Origin: Alistipes putredinis DSM 17216
GTDB taxonomy: Bacteria; Bacteroidota; Bacteroidia; Bacteroidales; Rikenellaceae
DNA length: 64,000 nucleotides
Assembly (NCBI RefSeq): GCF_000154465.1
Contig: NZ_DS499580.1
Location: forward strand, 1-64,000
Direction of reading: 5' to 3'
Positions 8,783 through 16,517 of this stretch are shown in pieces. Within the stretch, counting starts at the first letter, position 1, and the number at the start of each line of letters is the position of its first letter. The position numbers and the translations under genes are program-made. The notes under the pieces are model-generated. The model was given only the letters and a program-made list of their open reading frames with translations. It was not told where the DNA came from and ran no database searches.

Positions 8783-9301
8783 TTACAAAACGCTCTTGGT
8801 ATATTCCGGAGTTGTAATCGGCCACCAGGAATAACCACCTTGTTCCGGAGCTAAAACTTTCGCAGATACTTGAATTTGGAGCGGGTCGGTTTTATTGATT
8901 CCACCACCCAATGTCGCTACATATTTTAACCTTGCAAAAGCGATGGAGCCTCCACTTTTGGAATCGAATACGAATGCTTTTACTCCTTCGTAAATCTCGC
9001 CTTTTGCAGGTTCTGTAGTTCCGAAGTAAAATTCCATCGTGTCGTCGTCAAAATCTACGACATTCCAAGTAACTTCTTTTGTGCCTGTCGTTTCGTCGAT
9101 TGCAGAGTAAAATGGGTCTGCTTCTCCTTCCCGATAAAAATCATTACTGGAAGGTATCGCGAAATTGGTGGAAACACCACCATTATAAGGCTGACTGATT
9201 TTGGTGAAAGCCTTCATTAAGTCGGCAGCCTCAGCGTCTTTTACTCCTTTCGGGAGAGGATTACCTGCATGAACGGCTTTCAGTCCGATTATTTGTCCCA
9301 T
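8783..9301 (-). CDS. major tail (tube) protein
   Basis: 172 residues. It lies between the tail completion gene and the chaperone pair, the usual site of the major tail protein, and its length suits a tube protein. Sequence features are beta-rich and acidic: KEVTWNVVDFDDDTMEFYFG, SIAFARLKYVATLGGGINKT, LQIQVSAKVLAPEQGG. There is no signal peptide. It would form the hexameric rings of the tail tube. It is 2 nt from the upstream gene's stop. The 79-nt gap to the chaperone gene is larger than elsewhere in the operon and may hold a regulatory signal, although no hairpin stands out. Confidence 0.75.
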   Translation of the reverse strand: MGQIIGLKAVHAGNPLPKGVKDAEAADLMKAFTKISQPYNGGVSTNFAIPSSNDFYREGEADPFYSAIDETTGTKEVTWNVVDFDDDTMEFYFGTTEPAKGEIYEGVKAFVFDSKSGGSIAFARLKYVATLGGGINKTDPLQIQVSAKVLAPEQGGYSWWPITTPEYTKSVL

Positions 9302-9303
9302 GT

Positions 9304-9708
9304 TTAATATTTTTTAAGTTTTACTTTGAGGTTTGAAAATGTGTAGGAGATCCCCTCCTCACTAATAAGAGTTTCATCGCTCACATCAAAGAACCAGCGT
9401 TCGTTGATAGGGTAGTATCCTAGTGAATCGAAAGCGAGACGAGTTAGTTCGTTCAGACGGTTGCGATCGGGGTAGCGTTGCTCTTCACGACCGATTGTCG
9501 GTGTTGTGTCCGGTACATAAATGTTTACATTTACGGTTGCCACCTGCGAATCTCCGACGACATTTGACAATGAGCCTACGACGATAAATTCTCCCGAAGG
9601 ATTATTCGGGTAGTGGTCCGCATACATCATCGGCACGGTCTTCCCTAACAGCGAATCCCGGATGCGATCCCAGACGAGTTTGAATATTTCCGTAGAGGTC
9701 AGGTTCAT
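9304..9708 (-). CDS. tail completion/terminator-type protein
   Basis: 134 residues (MNLTSTEIFKLVWDRIRDSL at the start, a lone ATG in the overlap with the preceding gene). It sits between the HK97 gp10-like gene and the major tail gene, the position of tail completion proteins that cap the tube at the head-proximal end. The strands and length match that group, for example FIVVGSLSNVVGDSQVATVN and ISYTFSNLKVKLKKY. The start overlaps the upstream stop by 4 nt. Assigned mainly by synteny. Confidence 0.6.
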   Translation of the reverse strand: MNLTSTEIFKLVWDRIRDSLLGKTVPMMYADHYPNNPSGEFIVVGSLSNVVGDSQVATVNVNIYVPDTTPTIGREEQRYPDRNRLNELTRLAFDSLGYYPINERWFFDVSDETLISEEGISYTFSNLKVKLKKY

Positions 9709-10196
9709 CGCTTTTTCGATTTTAAGAATCGAGCGAACTCCGCTTTGAGTTTTTCAGCAGTAGATTCCACCCAGTTTCCCGACCCTTCGAGAACGTCGAA
9801 ACCTTTAGCCTCGACATATTTCGCGTATTCCATACCGGCTACCCATACGAGATATGTTTTGTTAGCGGGAAGTTCACGGGCGACAGACCGGGCATGTTCA
9901 AGCCCTTTGGCATGAGCTTCATCGGCACCTTTGTTCCCTTTAGGATTGCCGTCCGGTCTGACACGGCGGTTATACTTGAAAGATTCAGCAATGATTCTTC
10001 CGTATTGTACCACAACATACCCGATGGAGTTGCGTAGGTTACCCGTGTGATCGGTATAACTACCGTGTTCGCGGGCGTACTTCACCACTCTTTCCCCCAA
10101 CGCCGACAACCATTCTACAGCTTTTCGGTCGTACTCTTCTTTTGCTCGCGCAAATTCAAGTTCCACCTCACGCCAGTTGGTACACTTTACAGCCAT
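9705..10196 (-). CDS. HK97 gp10-like neck/tail completion protein
   Basis: 163 residues. The stretch YDRKAVEWLSALGERVVKYA followed by YTDHTGNLRNSIGYVVV is the pattern of HK97 gp10-family proteins (T-G-x-L-R-x-S-I). So is the later AGMEYAKYVEAKGFDVL, with its M-x-Y-A-x-x-V-E signature. Members sit at the head-tail junction. The gene overlaps its upstream neighbour by 10 nt and its downstream neighbour by 4 nt, so translation of the connector block is probably coupled. No anomaly seen. Confidence 0.85.
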   Translation of the reverse strand: MAVKCTNWREVELEFARAKEEYDRKAVEWLSALGERVVKYAREHGSYTDHTGNLRNSIGYVVVQYGRIIAESFKYNRRVRPDGNPKGNKGADEAHAKGLEHARSVARELPANKTYLVWVAGMEYAKYVEAKGFDVLEGSGNWVESTAEKLKAEFARFLKSKKR

Positions 10197-10564
10197 AATC
10201 TCGTGTTTTCGTAACGTTGTCCGCTTTTGTAGAATCCCTGTACCGGATACGACGCCGTGTCCTTGTCTTTCGGTTTGGCCTCAGTGCGGAGCGAACGGTC
10301 GAAGATGTTGAATCCTCGGCTGTCGAATATGCGTACTTTCGTCCCGATAGGAATTGGCTGTGTATCTGCAGGCATCGTAACCTCGAAAGAGTAGAGGAAG
10401 GCATCCCCGTTTTGCCCTTTGATTTGCTGTGCTCGTCCATTCTGACGGGCATTGCATCGTCCGATGACACGCCATTCATGCGCACCTTCGATCCACGAAC
10501 CATCAGGATTTTGCGAGGCGTCCTCCTCGTACCACATTTCGAGCGTATAGGGGAATCTTACCAT
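10187..10564 (-). CDS. head-tail adaptor/head closure protein
   Basis: 125 residues, beta-rich (FLYSFEVTMPADTQPIPIGT, KVRIFDSRGFNIFDRSL). A short protein between the connector and gp10-like genes is usually the head closure protein, which binds below the connector ring. The sequence includes the pattern GTKVRIFD...G, common in such proteins. It overlaps the connector gene by 7 nt and the gp10-like gene by 10 nt. The frame at 10168-10503 and the opposite-strand frame here are shadows. Position-based call. Confidence 0.65.
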   Translation of the reverse strand: MVRFPYTLEMWYEEDASQNPDGSWIEGAHEWRVIGRCNARQNGRAQQIKGQNGDAFLYSFEVTMPADTQPIPIGTKVRIFDSRGFNIFDRSLRTEAKPKDKDTASYPVQGFYKSGQRYENTRLWL

Positions 10565-10881
10565 TGGTCGGAAATGTCGGTAATTTTCGATCGAGTATCG
10601 AACTCTTCGGCAATATCGTCCAGCCCGTTTTCCTTTGCGATATGGAAAATGCGCTTTTCCAGTTTGTCCGTGTACGACAATGAATAGCCCCCGTTGCTCT
10701 CACTCGCAAGAACAATGAGATTTCGCAGAATGGCGATTGTGGCTTTTGCCACGCTAATTTTATCGGTTACCGTATAGTCTGCTTGAGTGTCTATTCCCTC
10801 GTCAATGCAGGCCTTTTCTTTGAGGAAAGGATCCACATCGTAAGGATACAGACTTGCCGATATTGCCTCGAAATTCTTCAT
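10558..10881 (-). CDS. head-tail connector protein (gp6-like)
   Basis: 107 residues, mostly helical: MKNFEAISASLYPYDVDPFL, ISVAKATIAILRNLIVLASE, FHIAKENGLDDIAEEFDTRS. Small helical proteins right after the capsid gene usually form the connector ring between portal and closure protein. It begins 4 nt after the major capsid gene and overlaps the next gene by 7 nt. The family call rests on helix content and gene order. Confidence 0.65.
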   Translation of the reverse strand: MKNFEAISASLYPYDVDPFLKEKACIDEGIDTQADYTVTDKISVAKATIAILRNLIVLASESNGGYSLSYTDKLEKRIFHIAKENGLDDIAEEFDTRSKITDISDQW

Positions 10882-10885
10882 ACAA

Positions 10886-11992
10886 CTACGATTCTACGGT
10901 CAGCGAATAGATGCCGTTGATTTCGGTGATAACCGGAAGTGACAGCGACTGTGCTTTCGTGAACTCTACGCCGTTAGAGTTGTCGGTTTCGCCCTTGCCC
11001 CACTGTGAAATGCGGATGCGTCCGTAGTTAGAGTAGGTGACACCCGGCTCTTGCCGCAGCTCGTTGTCGGCATAGGCGTTCTTGATGACGCCCAGTTTGC
11101 CCGCAGGTACGAACACGAGGTTCTTGTCGTTCCACGGCGAATACTCCGTAAGTTTACCGTTATCCTGAATACGGGTCATGCGGCGGATGACTTCGAATGT
11201 CGGGAATCCGTTCGAACGCATAAACTCGTTCAGGTTCGCCAGCAACAGCGGTGTGGACGACTTGTCACTACCGAATACCGCCAACTTCATCTTCTTGTTG
11301 CGGAGGATATACGACAGGCGTTTCTGCGAGAGCAGAATGCGGTCGAACGTAACTTTGTCCTGTGCAGCATCGAGGATGGCTTGAATATCCTCCAGCGTAT
11401 CGACCGTATCTTTATTGCCATCCGTCCATAACGTTTTCGCGGTGGCAATGTTCTCGCTCGGCATTTTGTAGTCGATCGTACCGCGCACACCACCCTCTGG
11501 GTTATTGGACGCGTCAAACGTGAATACGCCTTTGTTCGACAATGCTCCGAGGAAGATGATGTCCAGTTTCGATTGCACGGAGTTCACGACCTTCGTAACA
11601 TTGTTCCACATCAGATTGATGAGCTGCTGTGTCTTGGCCGAATCGGACAGCATCCGCGAATCGAGAATCTGCAACACCTTACGATACTCTTCGATAGGCA
11701 TCGAATAAGACATCTGGTGGGTTAATACCTTCTGCTTGATCGTTTCCAGTCCCTCGGTTCCCATGATAGGCTCCTTACCTTTGGAGTCGAGCGTTGCAGC
11801 GGCGACGCTCAAATTGTACGAGCCGATCAACTCCTCGAAGTTCAGTCCGACGGTGGGGGTGTCCCAGTCGAGGAATCGCTCGTAAATATTTTGGTCGAAT
11901 AGCCGCTTACGCAGTTCAGAGGCGGCATCGATGCGAATCTGCACCTGTTTAGTCAGTTCGCCGAAAATGGATGAATAAAATACTTCGTTCAT
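10886..11992 (-). CDS. major capsid protein
   Basis: 368 residues, a suitable length for a HK97-fold capsid subunit and close to the lambda gpE group. Typical features are an N-terminal helical arm (IFGELTKQVQIRIDAASELR), the stretch ILLSQKRLSYILRNKKMKLA in the middle, and a C-terminal TEINGIYSLTVES. It lies between the decoration gene and the connector gene. No N-terminal delta domain or cleavage site is obvious, and a separate scaffold gene lies upstream, which suggests a capsid assembled on a scaffold without a fused delta domain. Confidence 0.85.
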   Translation of the reverse strand: MNEVFYSSIFGELTKQVQIRIDAASELRKRLFDQNIYERFLDWDTPTVGLNFEELIGSYNLSVAAATLDSKGKEPIMGTEGLETIKQKVLTHQMSYSMPIEEYRKVLQILDSRMLSDSAKTQQLINLMWNNVTKVVNSVQSKLDIIFLGALSNKGVFTFDASNNPEGGVRGTIDYKMPSENIATAKTLWTDGNKDTVDTLEDIQAILDAAQDKVTFDRILLSQKRLSYILRNKKMKLAVFGSDKSSTPLLLANLNEFMRSNGFPTFEVIRRMTRIQDNGKLTEYSPWNDKNLVFVPAGKLGVIKNAYADNELRQEPGVTYSNYGRIRISQWGKGETDNSNGVEFTKAQSLSLPVITEINGIYSLTVES

Positions 11993-12007
11993 TGTTTACC
12001 TCCTCTT

Positions 12008-12571
12008 TTACTGTCGTACATACTTGATTTCGGGGTTGTTCTTCAGGCTGTAACCCTGAAGCCATGCAGCAGGGACGGGATAGGCTACATCCTTGAGGAT
12101 GATACCTGCATATCCGGCCGATACGGTCTGGAATCCGTTATTGGCGGAATAGACCATGTCGGTTTCGACAACTGCATCAGGCAGATTGTCGTCCGAGAGG
12201 ACATCTACGCCTTCAGTCGCACCCGTTACGGCCGCTGCGAACGTGATCACATCGTAATCTGCATTTTTGGTATCAATGCTTTTTACGGTCGAATTTGACT
12301 CGCCGACCTTAACCGCATCTCCTACTTGGAGCATGGAACCCTTCTTGACATGTGGAGCAGTGGTTGTGCCGCCCGACAGAACACGTGCACTCTTGCATAT
12401 GGAACATTCCATGTTGTCGAAGTCGAGCTTGATCGGCGTACCTTTGGGAATCTTTGTCCCTTCGGGATAGGTTCCCTTCAGTTTGAAGTCCCCCGGCAAT
12501 ACGGCGAACTCACCGCGCCAGAATATGGGGAAACCGCCCTTTACTTTTGTTTTTTCAAATACGATTGCCAT
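12008..12571 (-). CDS. head decoration/fibre-type protein
   Basis: 187 residues starting MAIVFEKTKVKGGFPIFWRG. The sequence is beta-rich with repeated turn motifs (GSMLQVGDAVKVGESNSTV, ADYDVITFAAAVTGATEGVD) and ends in YSLKNNPEIKYVRQ. It lies directly upstream of the capsid gene and downstream of the scaffold, where decoration proteins (lambda gpD position) are encoded. It contains a CSIC pair (around residue 56) of unknown meaning. The assignment is by position and composition. Confidence 0.6.
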   Translation of the reverse strand: MAIVFEKTKVKGGFPIFWRGEFAVLPGDFKLKGTYPEGTKIPKGTPIKLDFDNMECSICKSARVLSGGTTTAPHVKKGSMLQVGDAVKVGESNSTVKSIDTKNADYDVITFAAAVTGATEGVDVLSDDNLPDAVVETDMVYSANNGFQTVSAGYAGIILKDVAYPVPAAWLQGYSLKNNPEIKYVRQ

Positions 12572-12586
12572 GATTTTACGTTTTGG

Positions 12587-13228
12587 TTACTCTTTGTCCG
12601 GAAGTGTTTCAGCCCACGCCTTTGCGAGTTCTTTGCCCTGCGCTTCGGGCGTGGACATCGGGAATCCCGAACCTTTCCCTTCCAGCCCTGCGGTAACCAG
12701 ATTTTTCTGCACGTTTGCGAGGTAGTCGCCGATCGTTTTTTCATCTGCATCGTCGGCGATGACGAATCCCTCTTTCATGCGCCACTCCGGAATACCGAGT
12801 TCTTTTGCCTTTGCGGAGATGAGATTGGCCCGGTCGTTCTTGGCCTTTTCAGCTTTCAGAGTATCGCTCTCCGCTTTGATGGCGTTGTAACGCTCCTCCT
12901 GTTGCTTCTTGTAGGCTTTGAACCACGCAGGTTCCTCATCGTCGGGTTCGTTTTTTTTGCCCTGCCCGCCCCCATTTGCAGGAGATGCCTCACTCTTTGC
13001 CTTGAGTTCGTCATACAGTCCTTTCAGTGCGTTGTACTCGGTGCGTGCACGATCAGCGTCAGACTGGAAAACTTTAAGGAAAGGTTCGACCCCGCTGACT
13101 GCGGTTTCAATTTGCGATTCATCGGTGACGGATTTTTCCAAAATGGAGGCTACTCCGTCGAGAGCCTTCGCTCCGAACCCCAAATTAGAATACTTGGTTT
13201 TCAGCGCTACGAGAATTTTCTCTTTCAT
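12587..13228 (-). CDS. capsid scaffolding protein
   Basis: 213 residues, highly charged and helical, with a long middle coiled-coil region (YNALKGLYDELKAKSEASPA, YKKQQEERYNAIKAESDTLK). A flexible Gly/Pro linker (GGGQGKKNEPDDEEP) splits it near residue 90. Scaffold proteins of tailed phages have this composition and lie just upstream of the capsid gene. It is the first gene in this part of the operon: upstream lie only the hairpin at 13274-13305, the promoter at 13373-13404 and the tRNA-Phe region. No protease motif is seen. Confidence 0.75.
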   Translation of the reverse strand: MKEKILVALKTKYSNLGFGAKALDGVASILEKSVTDESQIETAVSGVEPFLKVFQSDADRARTEYNALKGLYDELKAKSEASPANGGGQGKKNEPDDEEPAWFKAYKKQQEERYNAIKAESDTLKAEKAKNDRANLISAKAKELGIPEWRMKEGFVIADDADEKTIGDYLANVQKNLVTAGLEGKGSGFPMSTPEAQGKELAKAWAETLPDKE

Positions 13229-13273
13229 GTTTTTTCGTTCTATATGGTTTCGAATAAATCATCATATTCGCAC

Positions 13274-13305
13274 AAAAAAGGTCTGTCAGCCGACGCCAAC
13301 AGACC
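13274..13305 (-). terminator. terminator-like hairpin in the leader of the phage head operon
   Basis: On the minus strand GGTCTGT (13305-13299) pairs with ACAGACC (13286-13280) across a 12-nt loop and is followed by six T. It lies about 45 nt upstream of the scaffold ATG and about 65 nt downstream of the promoter at 13373-13404. A transcript of about 90 nt would end here unless read through. Confidence 0.65.
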
Positions 13306-13372
13306 CACTAACAATTACATGAAGGTTATATCGTTCTGCAACTGGTGGGCTGCGACTTCACAGCCTCTGCGA

Positions 13373-13404
13373 CAAAAGTCAGTATGTTCGGCACATTATG
13401 CAAA
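13373..13404 (-). promoter_or_regulatory. promoter of the phage head-tail operon
   Basis: On the minus strand TTTG (13404-13401), a 20-nt spacer and GACTTTTG (13380-13373) match the Bacteroidetes consensus at the key positions. The 48-bp context (13372-13419) repeats the element at 1820-1867 with the -33 and -7 boxes at the same spacing. This is the only promoter candidate upstream of the scaffold gene. Confidence 0.6.
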
Positions 13405-13578
13405 TTATTTTAAGGAAAAATTCGTTAAAAAAAGAGGAGAGCAATTCTCACTGTCGGAAAATAGCTTTATTGAAATGATTCATTCCAAAAAGTGCGAAAA
13501 ATAGTGCAAGAAGGAGAGGTATCCCGCAATGGGAAATTAGATTGGGTTTGTGTCTAAATTGTGTGCCCGACTAAAAAC

Positions 13579-13614
13579 AAACCAGTCACCTACAGGGCTG
13601 TAAGTGACTGGTTT
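13579..13614 (-). terminator. terminator of tRNA-Phe
   Basis: An 11-bp stem AAACCAGTCAC/GTGACTGGTTT with a 14-nt loop lies directly after the tRNA 3' end and is followed on the minus strand by GTTTTTAG. It ends the tRNA transcript and also separates it from the prophage. Confidence 0.8.
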
Positions 13615-13620
13615 TCTGTG

Positions 13621-13693
13621 TGGTGCCACCGGGAATCGAACCAGGGACACAAGGATTTTCAGTCCTTTGCTCTACCAACTGAGCTATGGCACC
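13621..13693 (-). tRNA. tRNA-Phe (anticodon GAA)
   Basis: Reading the minus strand from 13693, the acceptor arm GGTGCCA pairs with TGGCACC (13628-13622), followed by discriminator A at 13621. The D arm contains AGCTCAGTTGGTAGAGC. The anticodon stem-loop is GGACTGAAAATCC with anticodon GAA, and the T arm contains GGTTCGATTCC. The CCA end is not encoded. The prophage lies on the 3' side of this gene, the side where tailed phages usually integrate into tRNA genes, so it may be the attachment site. No second copy of the 3' end is inside the window. Confidence 0.97.
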
Positions 13694-13892
13694 ATCATCG
13701 ACTGAAACTCGTGTGGGTTTCGAATCGTGGTGCAAAGATAGATATTATTTCCTGAAAACCAAAAAAACGACCGAATATTTTCCATCTCAGACTTTCATTT
13801 CAGGAACGGCAGGCCGGAATATCGGAAAATTTTTTCGGCCAGGATACCGGAAATTCAGGATTTTGGTTATTTTTGTAAAAACTGTAAAGATT

Positions 13893-14558
13893 ATGAAAAC
13901 AAGCAGTTTGATGATGTGTGCGCTGGTTGCATTGACAGCCTGCGGTACCGGAGTGAAGCAGAGTGTCCGTACGCCCGTCGAAATGGGCGAGCGGATCGAA
14001 TTGAAGACGCCGGATCCCAAGATGGGACTGACTATCAACGAAGCGCTTGCGGCGCGCAGCTCGTCGCGCGACTTTTCTCCGGAGATGCTCTCTCTGGAGG
14101 AACTTTCGGGTGTACTGTGGGCTGCTGCCGGGGTAAACCGGGAGGATGGGCATCTTACCGCGCCTTCGGCTATGGCGCTCTATCCCATTCGGGTCTATGC
14201 TTTCCTGCCTGAAGGTGTGTATCGTTACGATTCGAAAGCGAATGTATTGAATCGGGTCATCGAAGGAGATCGTCGGGAGCTTACCGCGATGCAGGATTTC
14301 GCTTACACTGCGCCGCTCAATTTGGTGTATGTGGCCGATTACAGCGTTTATGCGGACCGGAATCAGCCGGTGGACCGCATCCGTTTCTGGTGCGCGGCCG
14401 ATGCGGGCGGATATACGGAGAACGTGAACCTTTATGCCGCCGGAAACGGTCTGAAGGCCATTACACGGGGCAGCTTCAAGGAAGAGGCGCTGTTGGAGTT
14501 GCTGGGGCTCGATCCCGCACAATACGGTGTGATTCTCGCCCAGACGGTTGGCCGGTAG
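13893..14558 (+). CDS. SagB-type nitroreductase-like lipoprotein
   Basis: 221 residues from ATG 13893, which gives a clean lipoprotein signal (LVALTACGTG, lipobox Cys near residue 17). Upstream in-frame codons are less likely because of the signal and the -7-like TATTTTTG at 13868-13875. The mature part begins PMGLTINEALAARSSSRDFS with the nitroreductase pattern LSLEELSGVLWAAAGVNRED, then APSAMALYPIRVYAFLPEGV and the C-terminal EALLELLGLD with GVILAQTVGR. SagB/nitroreductase proteins bind FMN and use NAD(P)H; a periplasmic lipoprotein member of unknown substrate is inferred. Several Bacteroidales carry such lipoproteins. Its neighbour is the tRNA-Phe gene. Confidence 0.8.
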   Translation: MKTSSLMMCALVALTACGTGVKQSVRTPVEMGERIELKTPDPKMGLTINEALAARSSSRDFSPEMLSLEELSGVLWAAAGVNREDGHLTAPSAMALYPIRVYAFLPEGVYRYDSKANVLNRVIEGDRRELTAMQDFAYTAPLNLVYVADYSVYADRNQPVDRIRFWCAADAGGYTENVNLYAAGNGLKAITRGSFKEEALLELLGLDPAQYGVILAQTVGR

Positions 14559-14718
14559 TATTTTCGGAAAGAGTATCGACGAGGAGTTCCCGGAAACGGG
14601 TGGCTCCTCGCTGCGTTTTGTCAGGAGCGGGCAGACTGCAGGTCCGGTACCGGGTGGATTTTTCGGACGAACCGTGCTATCGTCGCTTTTTCCTGACAAA
14701 TGAAAGGGGAATTTCACT

Positions 14719-14953
14719 ATCTTTGACTTCGTTTTGGATACTCCGCCTCGGCAAAACGCAATAAAAATTTGCTTTTGCATTCGGCTTATTCGTAATCTTT
14801 GACTTTGTCTTAGATACTTCGCCTCGGCAAAATGCAATAAAAATTTGCTTTTGCATTCGGCTTATTCGTAATCTTTGACTTCGTCTTAGATACTTCGCCT
14901 CGGCAAAATGCAAATAAAATTTGCTTTTGCACTCGGCTTATTCGTATCTTTGC
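14719..14953 (+). repeat. three tandem copies of a 75/76-bp promoter-bearing repeat
   Basis: Units start near 14721, 14797 and 14873 and share the core GCCTCGGCAAAA, AATTTGCTTTTGCA and CGGCTTATTCGTA. The first two units have a 76-bp period; the last is 75 bp because one A in TAATCTTTG is missing. An inverted copy lies at 29467-29526. The repeats sit between the nitroreductase-like gene and the cysteine desulfidase-like gene. Dispersed copies suggest a small mobile or amplified promoter element. Open frames read through it are artefacts. Confidence 0.85.
14920..14952 (+). promoter_or_regulatory. promoter formed by the last repeat unit, facing the desulfidase gene
   Basis: TTTG (14920-14923), a 21-nt spacer and TATCTTTG (14945-14952) match the Bacteroidetes consensus exactly. 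The other two units have an extra A (TAATCTTTG), which spoils the first base of the -7 box. The expected start is near 14958, with the first ATG of the gene about 100 nt downstream. Confidence 0.65.
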
Positions 14954-15057
14954 CGTGGAAAATTTTCGTATGGGCGGCCAGCTGTTCGGCGTAGTTCGAA
15001 AAATTCGGCATTACGTTCGATGTGCGCTGTCTTTGTATTGTAAATAACGACGATTTT

Positions 15058-16341
15058 ATGCTTTCAAAACCCGAACGGGAGCAGATAATTGCTCTGATAA
15101 AACGAGAGGTCGTTCCGGCGATCGGCTGCACGGAACCCATTGCCGTTGCGTTGTGCGTGGCCAAGGCCCGCGAGATACTGGGGACGGAACCGGAAAAGGT
15201 TTCGGCCCGGTTGAGTGCCAACATACTGAAAAATGCGATGGGAGTGGGAATTCCCGGAACGGGCATGATCGGATTGCCGATCGCGATCGCTTTGGGCGCT
15301 TTGGTCGGACGGTCGGAGTATCAGCTCGAAGTGCTGAAGGATTCGGATGCGAAGGCCGTCGAACGGGGTAAGCGCTTTATCGAGCAGGGGCGGATCGACA
15401 TCTCCCTGAAAGAGGGCATTACCGAGAAACTCTATATCGAGATCGAAGTTTCGGGCGGCGGACACTCCGCTGTGGCGATCATCGCCGGCGGGCATACGAA
15501 TTTCGTCTTCATTTCACGGGACGGCGAAACGCTTCAGGAGAGTCGTCGTACCTCCGGCAGCGAACAGGAGGCGCAGGGCGTCGAACTCAACCTGCGCAAA
15601 GTGTTTGACTTCGCCATGACCACACCGCTGGATGAAATCCGCTTCATTCTGGAAGCCAAGCGATTGAATAAGGCTGCGGCAGAGGATTCGTTCAAGAACA
15701 ACTACGGGCATTGCGTGGGAAATACTTTGCGCCATGCTCCCGAATTGCGGATTATCGGGGATTGTGCCCTCTCCCGCATTCTCTCCTATACTTGCGCGGC
15801 CTGCGACGCCCGCATGGCGGGAGCCATGGTTCCGGTGATGAGTAATTCGGGCAGCGGCAACCAGGGCATCGCGACTACGTTGCCTGTGGTCGTTTATGCC
15901 GAGGAGATCAAGGCGGACGAGGAACATCTGGTGCGTGCGCTCGTTTTGAGCCATCTGACCGCTATCTATATCAAGCAGAGCCTGGGACGTCTTTCGGCCT
16001 TGTGCGGTTGTGTCGTGGCGGCGACCGGTTCGAGTTGCGGCATCACCTACCTGATGGGCGGCGGGTACGAGGCCGTTTCCTTTGCCGTGAAGAATATGAT
16101 CGCCAACCTGACGGGTATGATGTGCGACGGTGCGAAGCCGAGCTGTTCGCTCAAGTTGATGACGGGAGTTTCGACGGCTGTGCTTTCGGCGATGCTGGCT
16201 ATGGAGAACCATTCGGTTTCGTCGGTCGAGGGCATTATCGACGACGATGTCGATAAGTCGATCCGCAACCTGACGCTGATCGGACGGGACGGCATGAACG
16301 AAACGGATCATCTGATCCTGAAGATCATGACTTCGAAATAG
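15058..16341 (+). CDS. cyuA: UPF0597 / L-cysteine desulfidase-like protein
   Basis: 427 residues from ATG 15058. An earlier in-frame ATG at 15022 adds only weakly conserved residues. The N-terminus VVPAIGCTEPIAVALCVAKA, then GVGIPGTGMIGLPIAIALGA and the Cys-rich LSYTCAACDARMAGAMVPVM with NSGSGNQGIATTLPV, and the later SCGITYLMGGG, are the conserved parts of the UPF0597 family. Members include cysteine desulfidases (CyuA/CdsB), which degrade L-cysteine to pyruvate, ammonia and sulfide using an iron-sulfur cluster, and serine dehydratase-like proteins. The Cys residues visible at these motifs could ligate the cluster. No partner gene is adjacent, and expression probably depends on the repeat-borne promoter. 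The substrate is unproven here. Confidence 0.8.
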   Translation: MLSKPEREQIIALIKREVVPAIGCTEPIAVALCVAKAREILGTEPEKVSARLSANILKNAMGVGIPGTGMIGLPIAIALGALVGRSEYQLEVLKDSDAKAVERGKRFIEQGRIDISLKEGITEKLYIEIEVSGGGHSAVAIIAGGHTNFVFISRDGETLQESRRTSGSEQEAQGVELNLRKVFDFAMTTPLDEIRFILEAKRLNKAAAEDSFKNNYGHCVGNTLRHAPELRIIGDCALSRILSYTCAACDARMAGAMVPVMSNSGSGNQGIATTLPVVVYAEEIKADEEHLVRALVLSHLTAIYIKQSLGRLSALCGCVVAATGSSCGITYLMGGGYEAVSFAVKNMIANLTGMMCDGAKPSCSLKLMTGVSTAVLSAMLAMENHSVSSVEGIIDDDVDKSIRNLTLIGRDGMNETDHLILKIMTSK

Positions 16342-16358
16342 CCCCCTCGAAAAATAAC

Positions 16359-16398
16359 AAGCGTGCCTGCCTTGCGGCCGGTGCGCTTTTTTTGTACA
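16359..16398 (+). terminator. weak terminator-like hairpin after the desulfidase gene
   Basis: AAGCGTGCC and GGTGCGCTT form an imperfect stem (two mismatches) followed by seven T. It lies 20 nt past the stop codon and between convergent genes. Moderate support only. Confidence 0.4.
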
Positions 16399-16517
16399 GA
16401 AAGTAAAGACGGTGCGGAGCGTTTATCCGTTCGATCGGAATATGTGCGGAACAGGGCGAATCCCGAAACCGGTATTGTCGGGAAAGGGGTGCGGAACGAC
16501 CGGTCTGAACGAAGAAC

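Noticed and set aside
1820..13419. The 48-bp direct repeats as prophage attachment sites
   Set aside because: Each lies just upstream of a gene with promoter boxes, and both are inside phage gene order; the tRNA 3' end is a better attachment candidate.
12326..13504. A 392-codon plus-strand frame
   Set aside because: It is antisense to the phage decoration and scaffold genes and has no family pattern.
14677..14913. Small minus-strand proteins such as MHFAEAKYLRRSQRL across the 76-bp repeats
   Set aside because: They are translations of the repeat itself; they recur with each unit and have no start signals.
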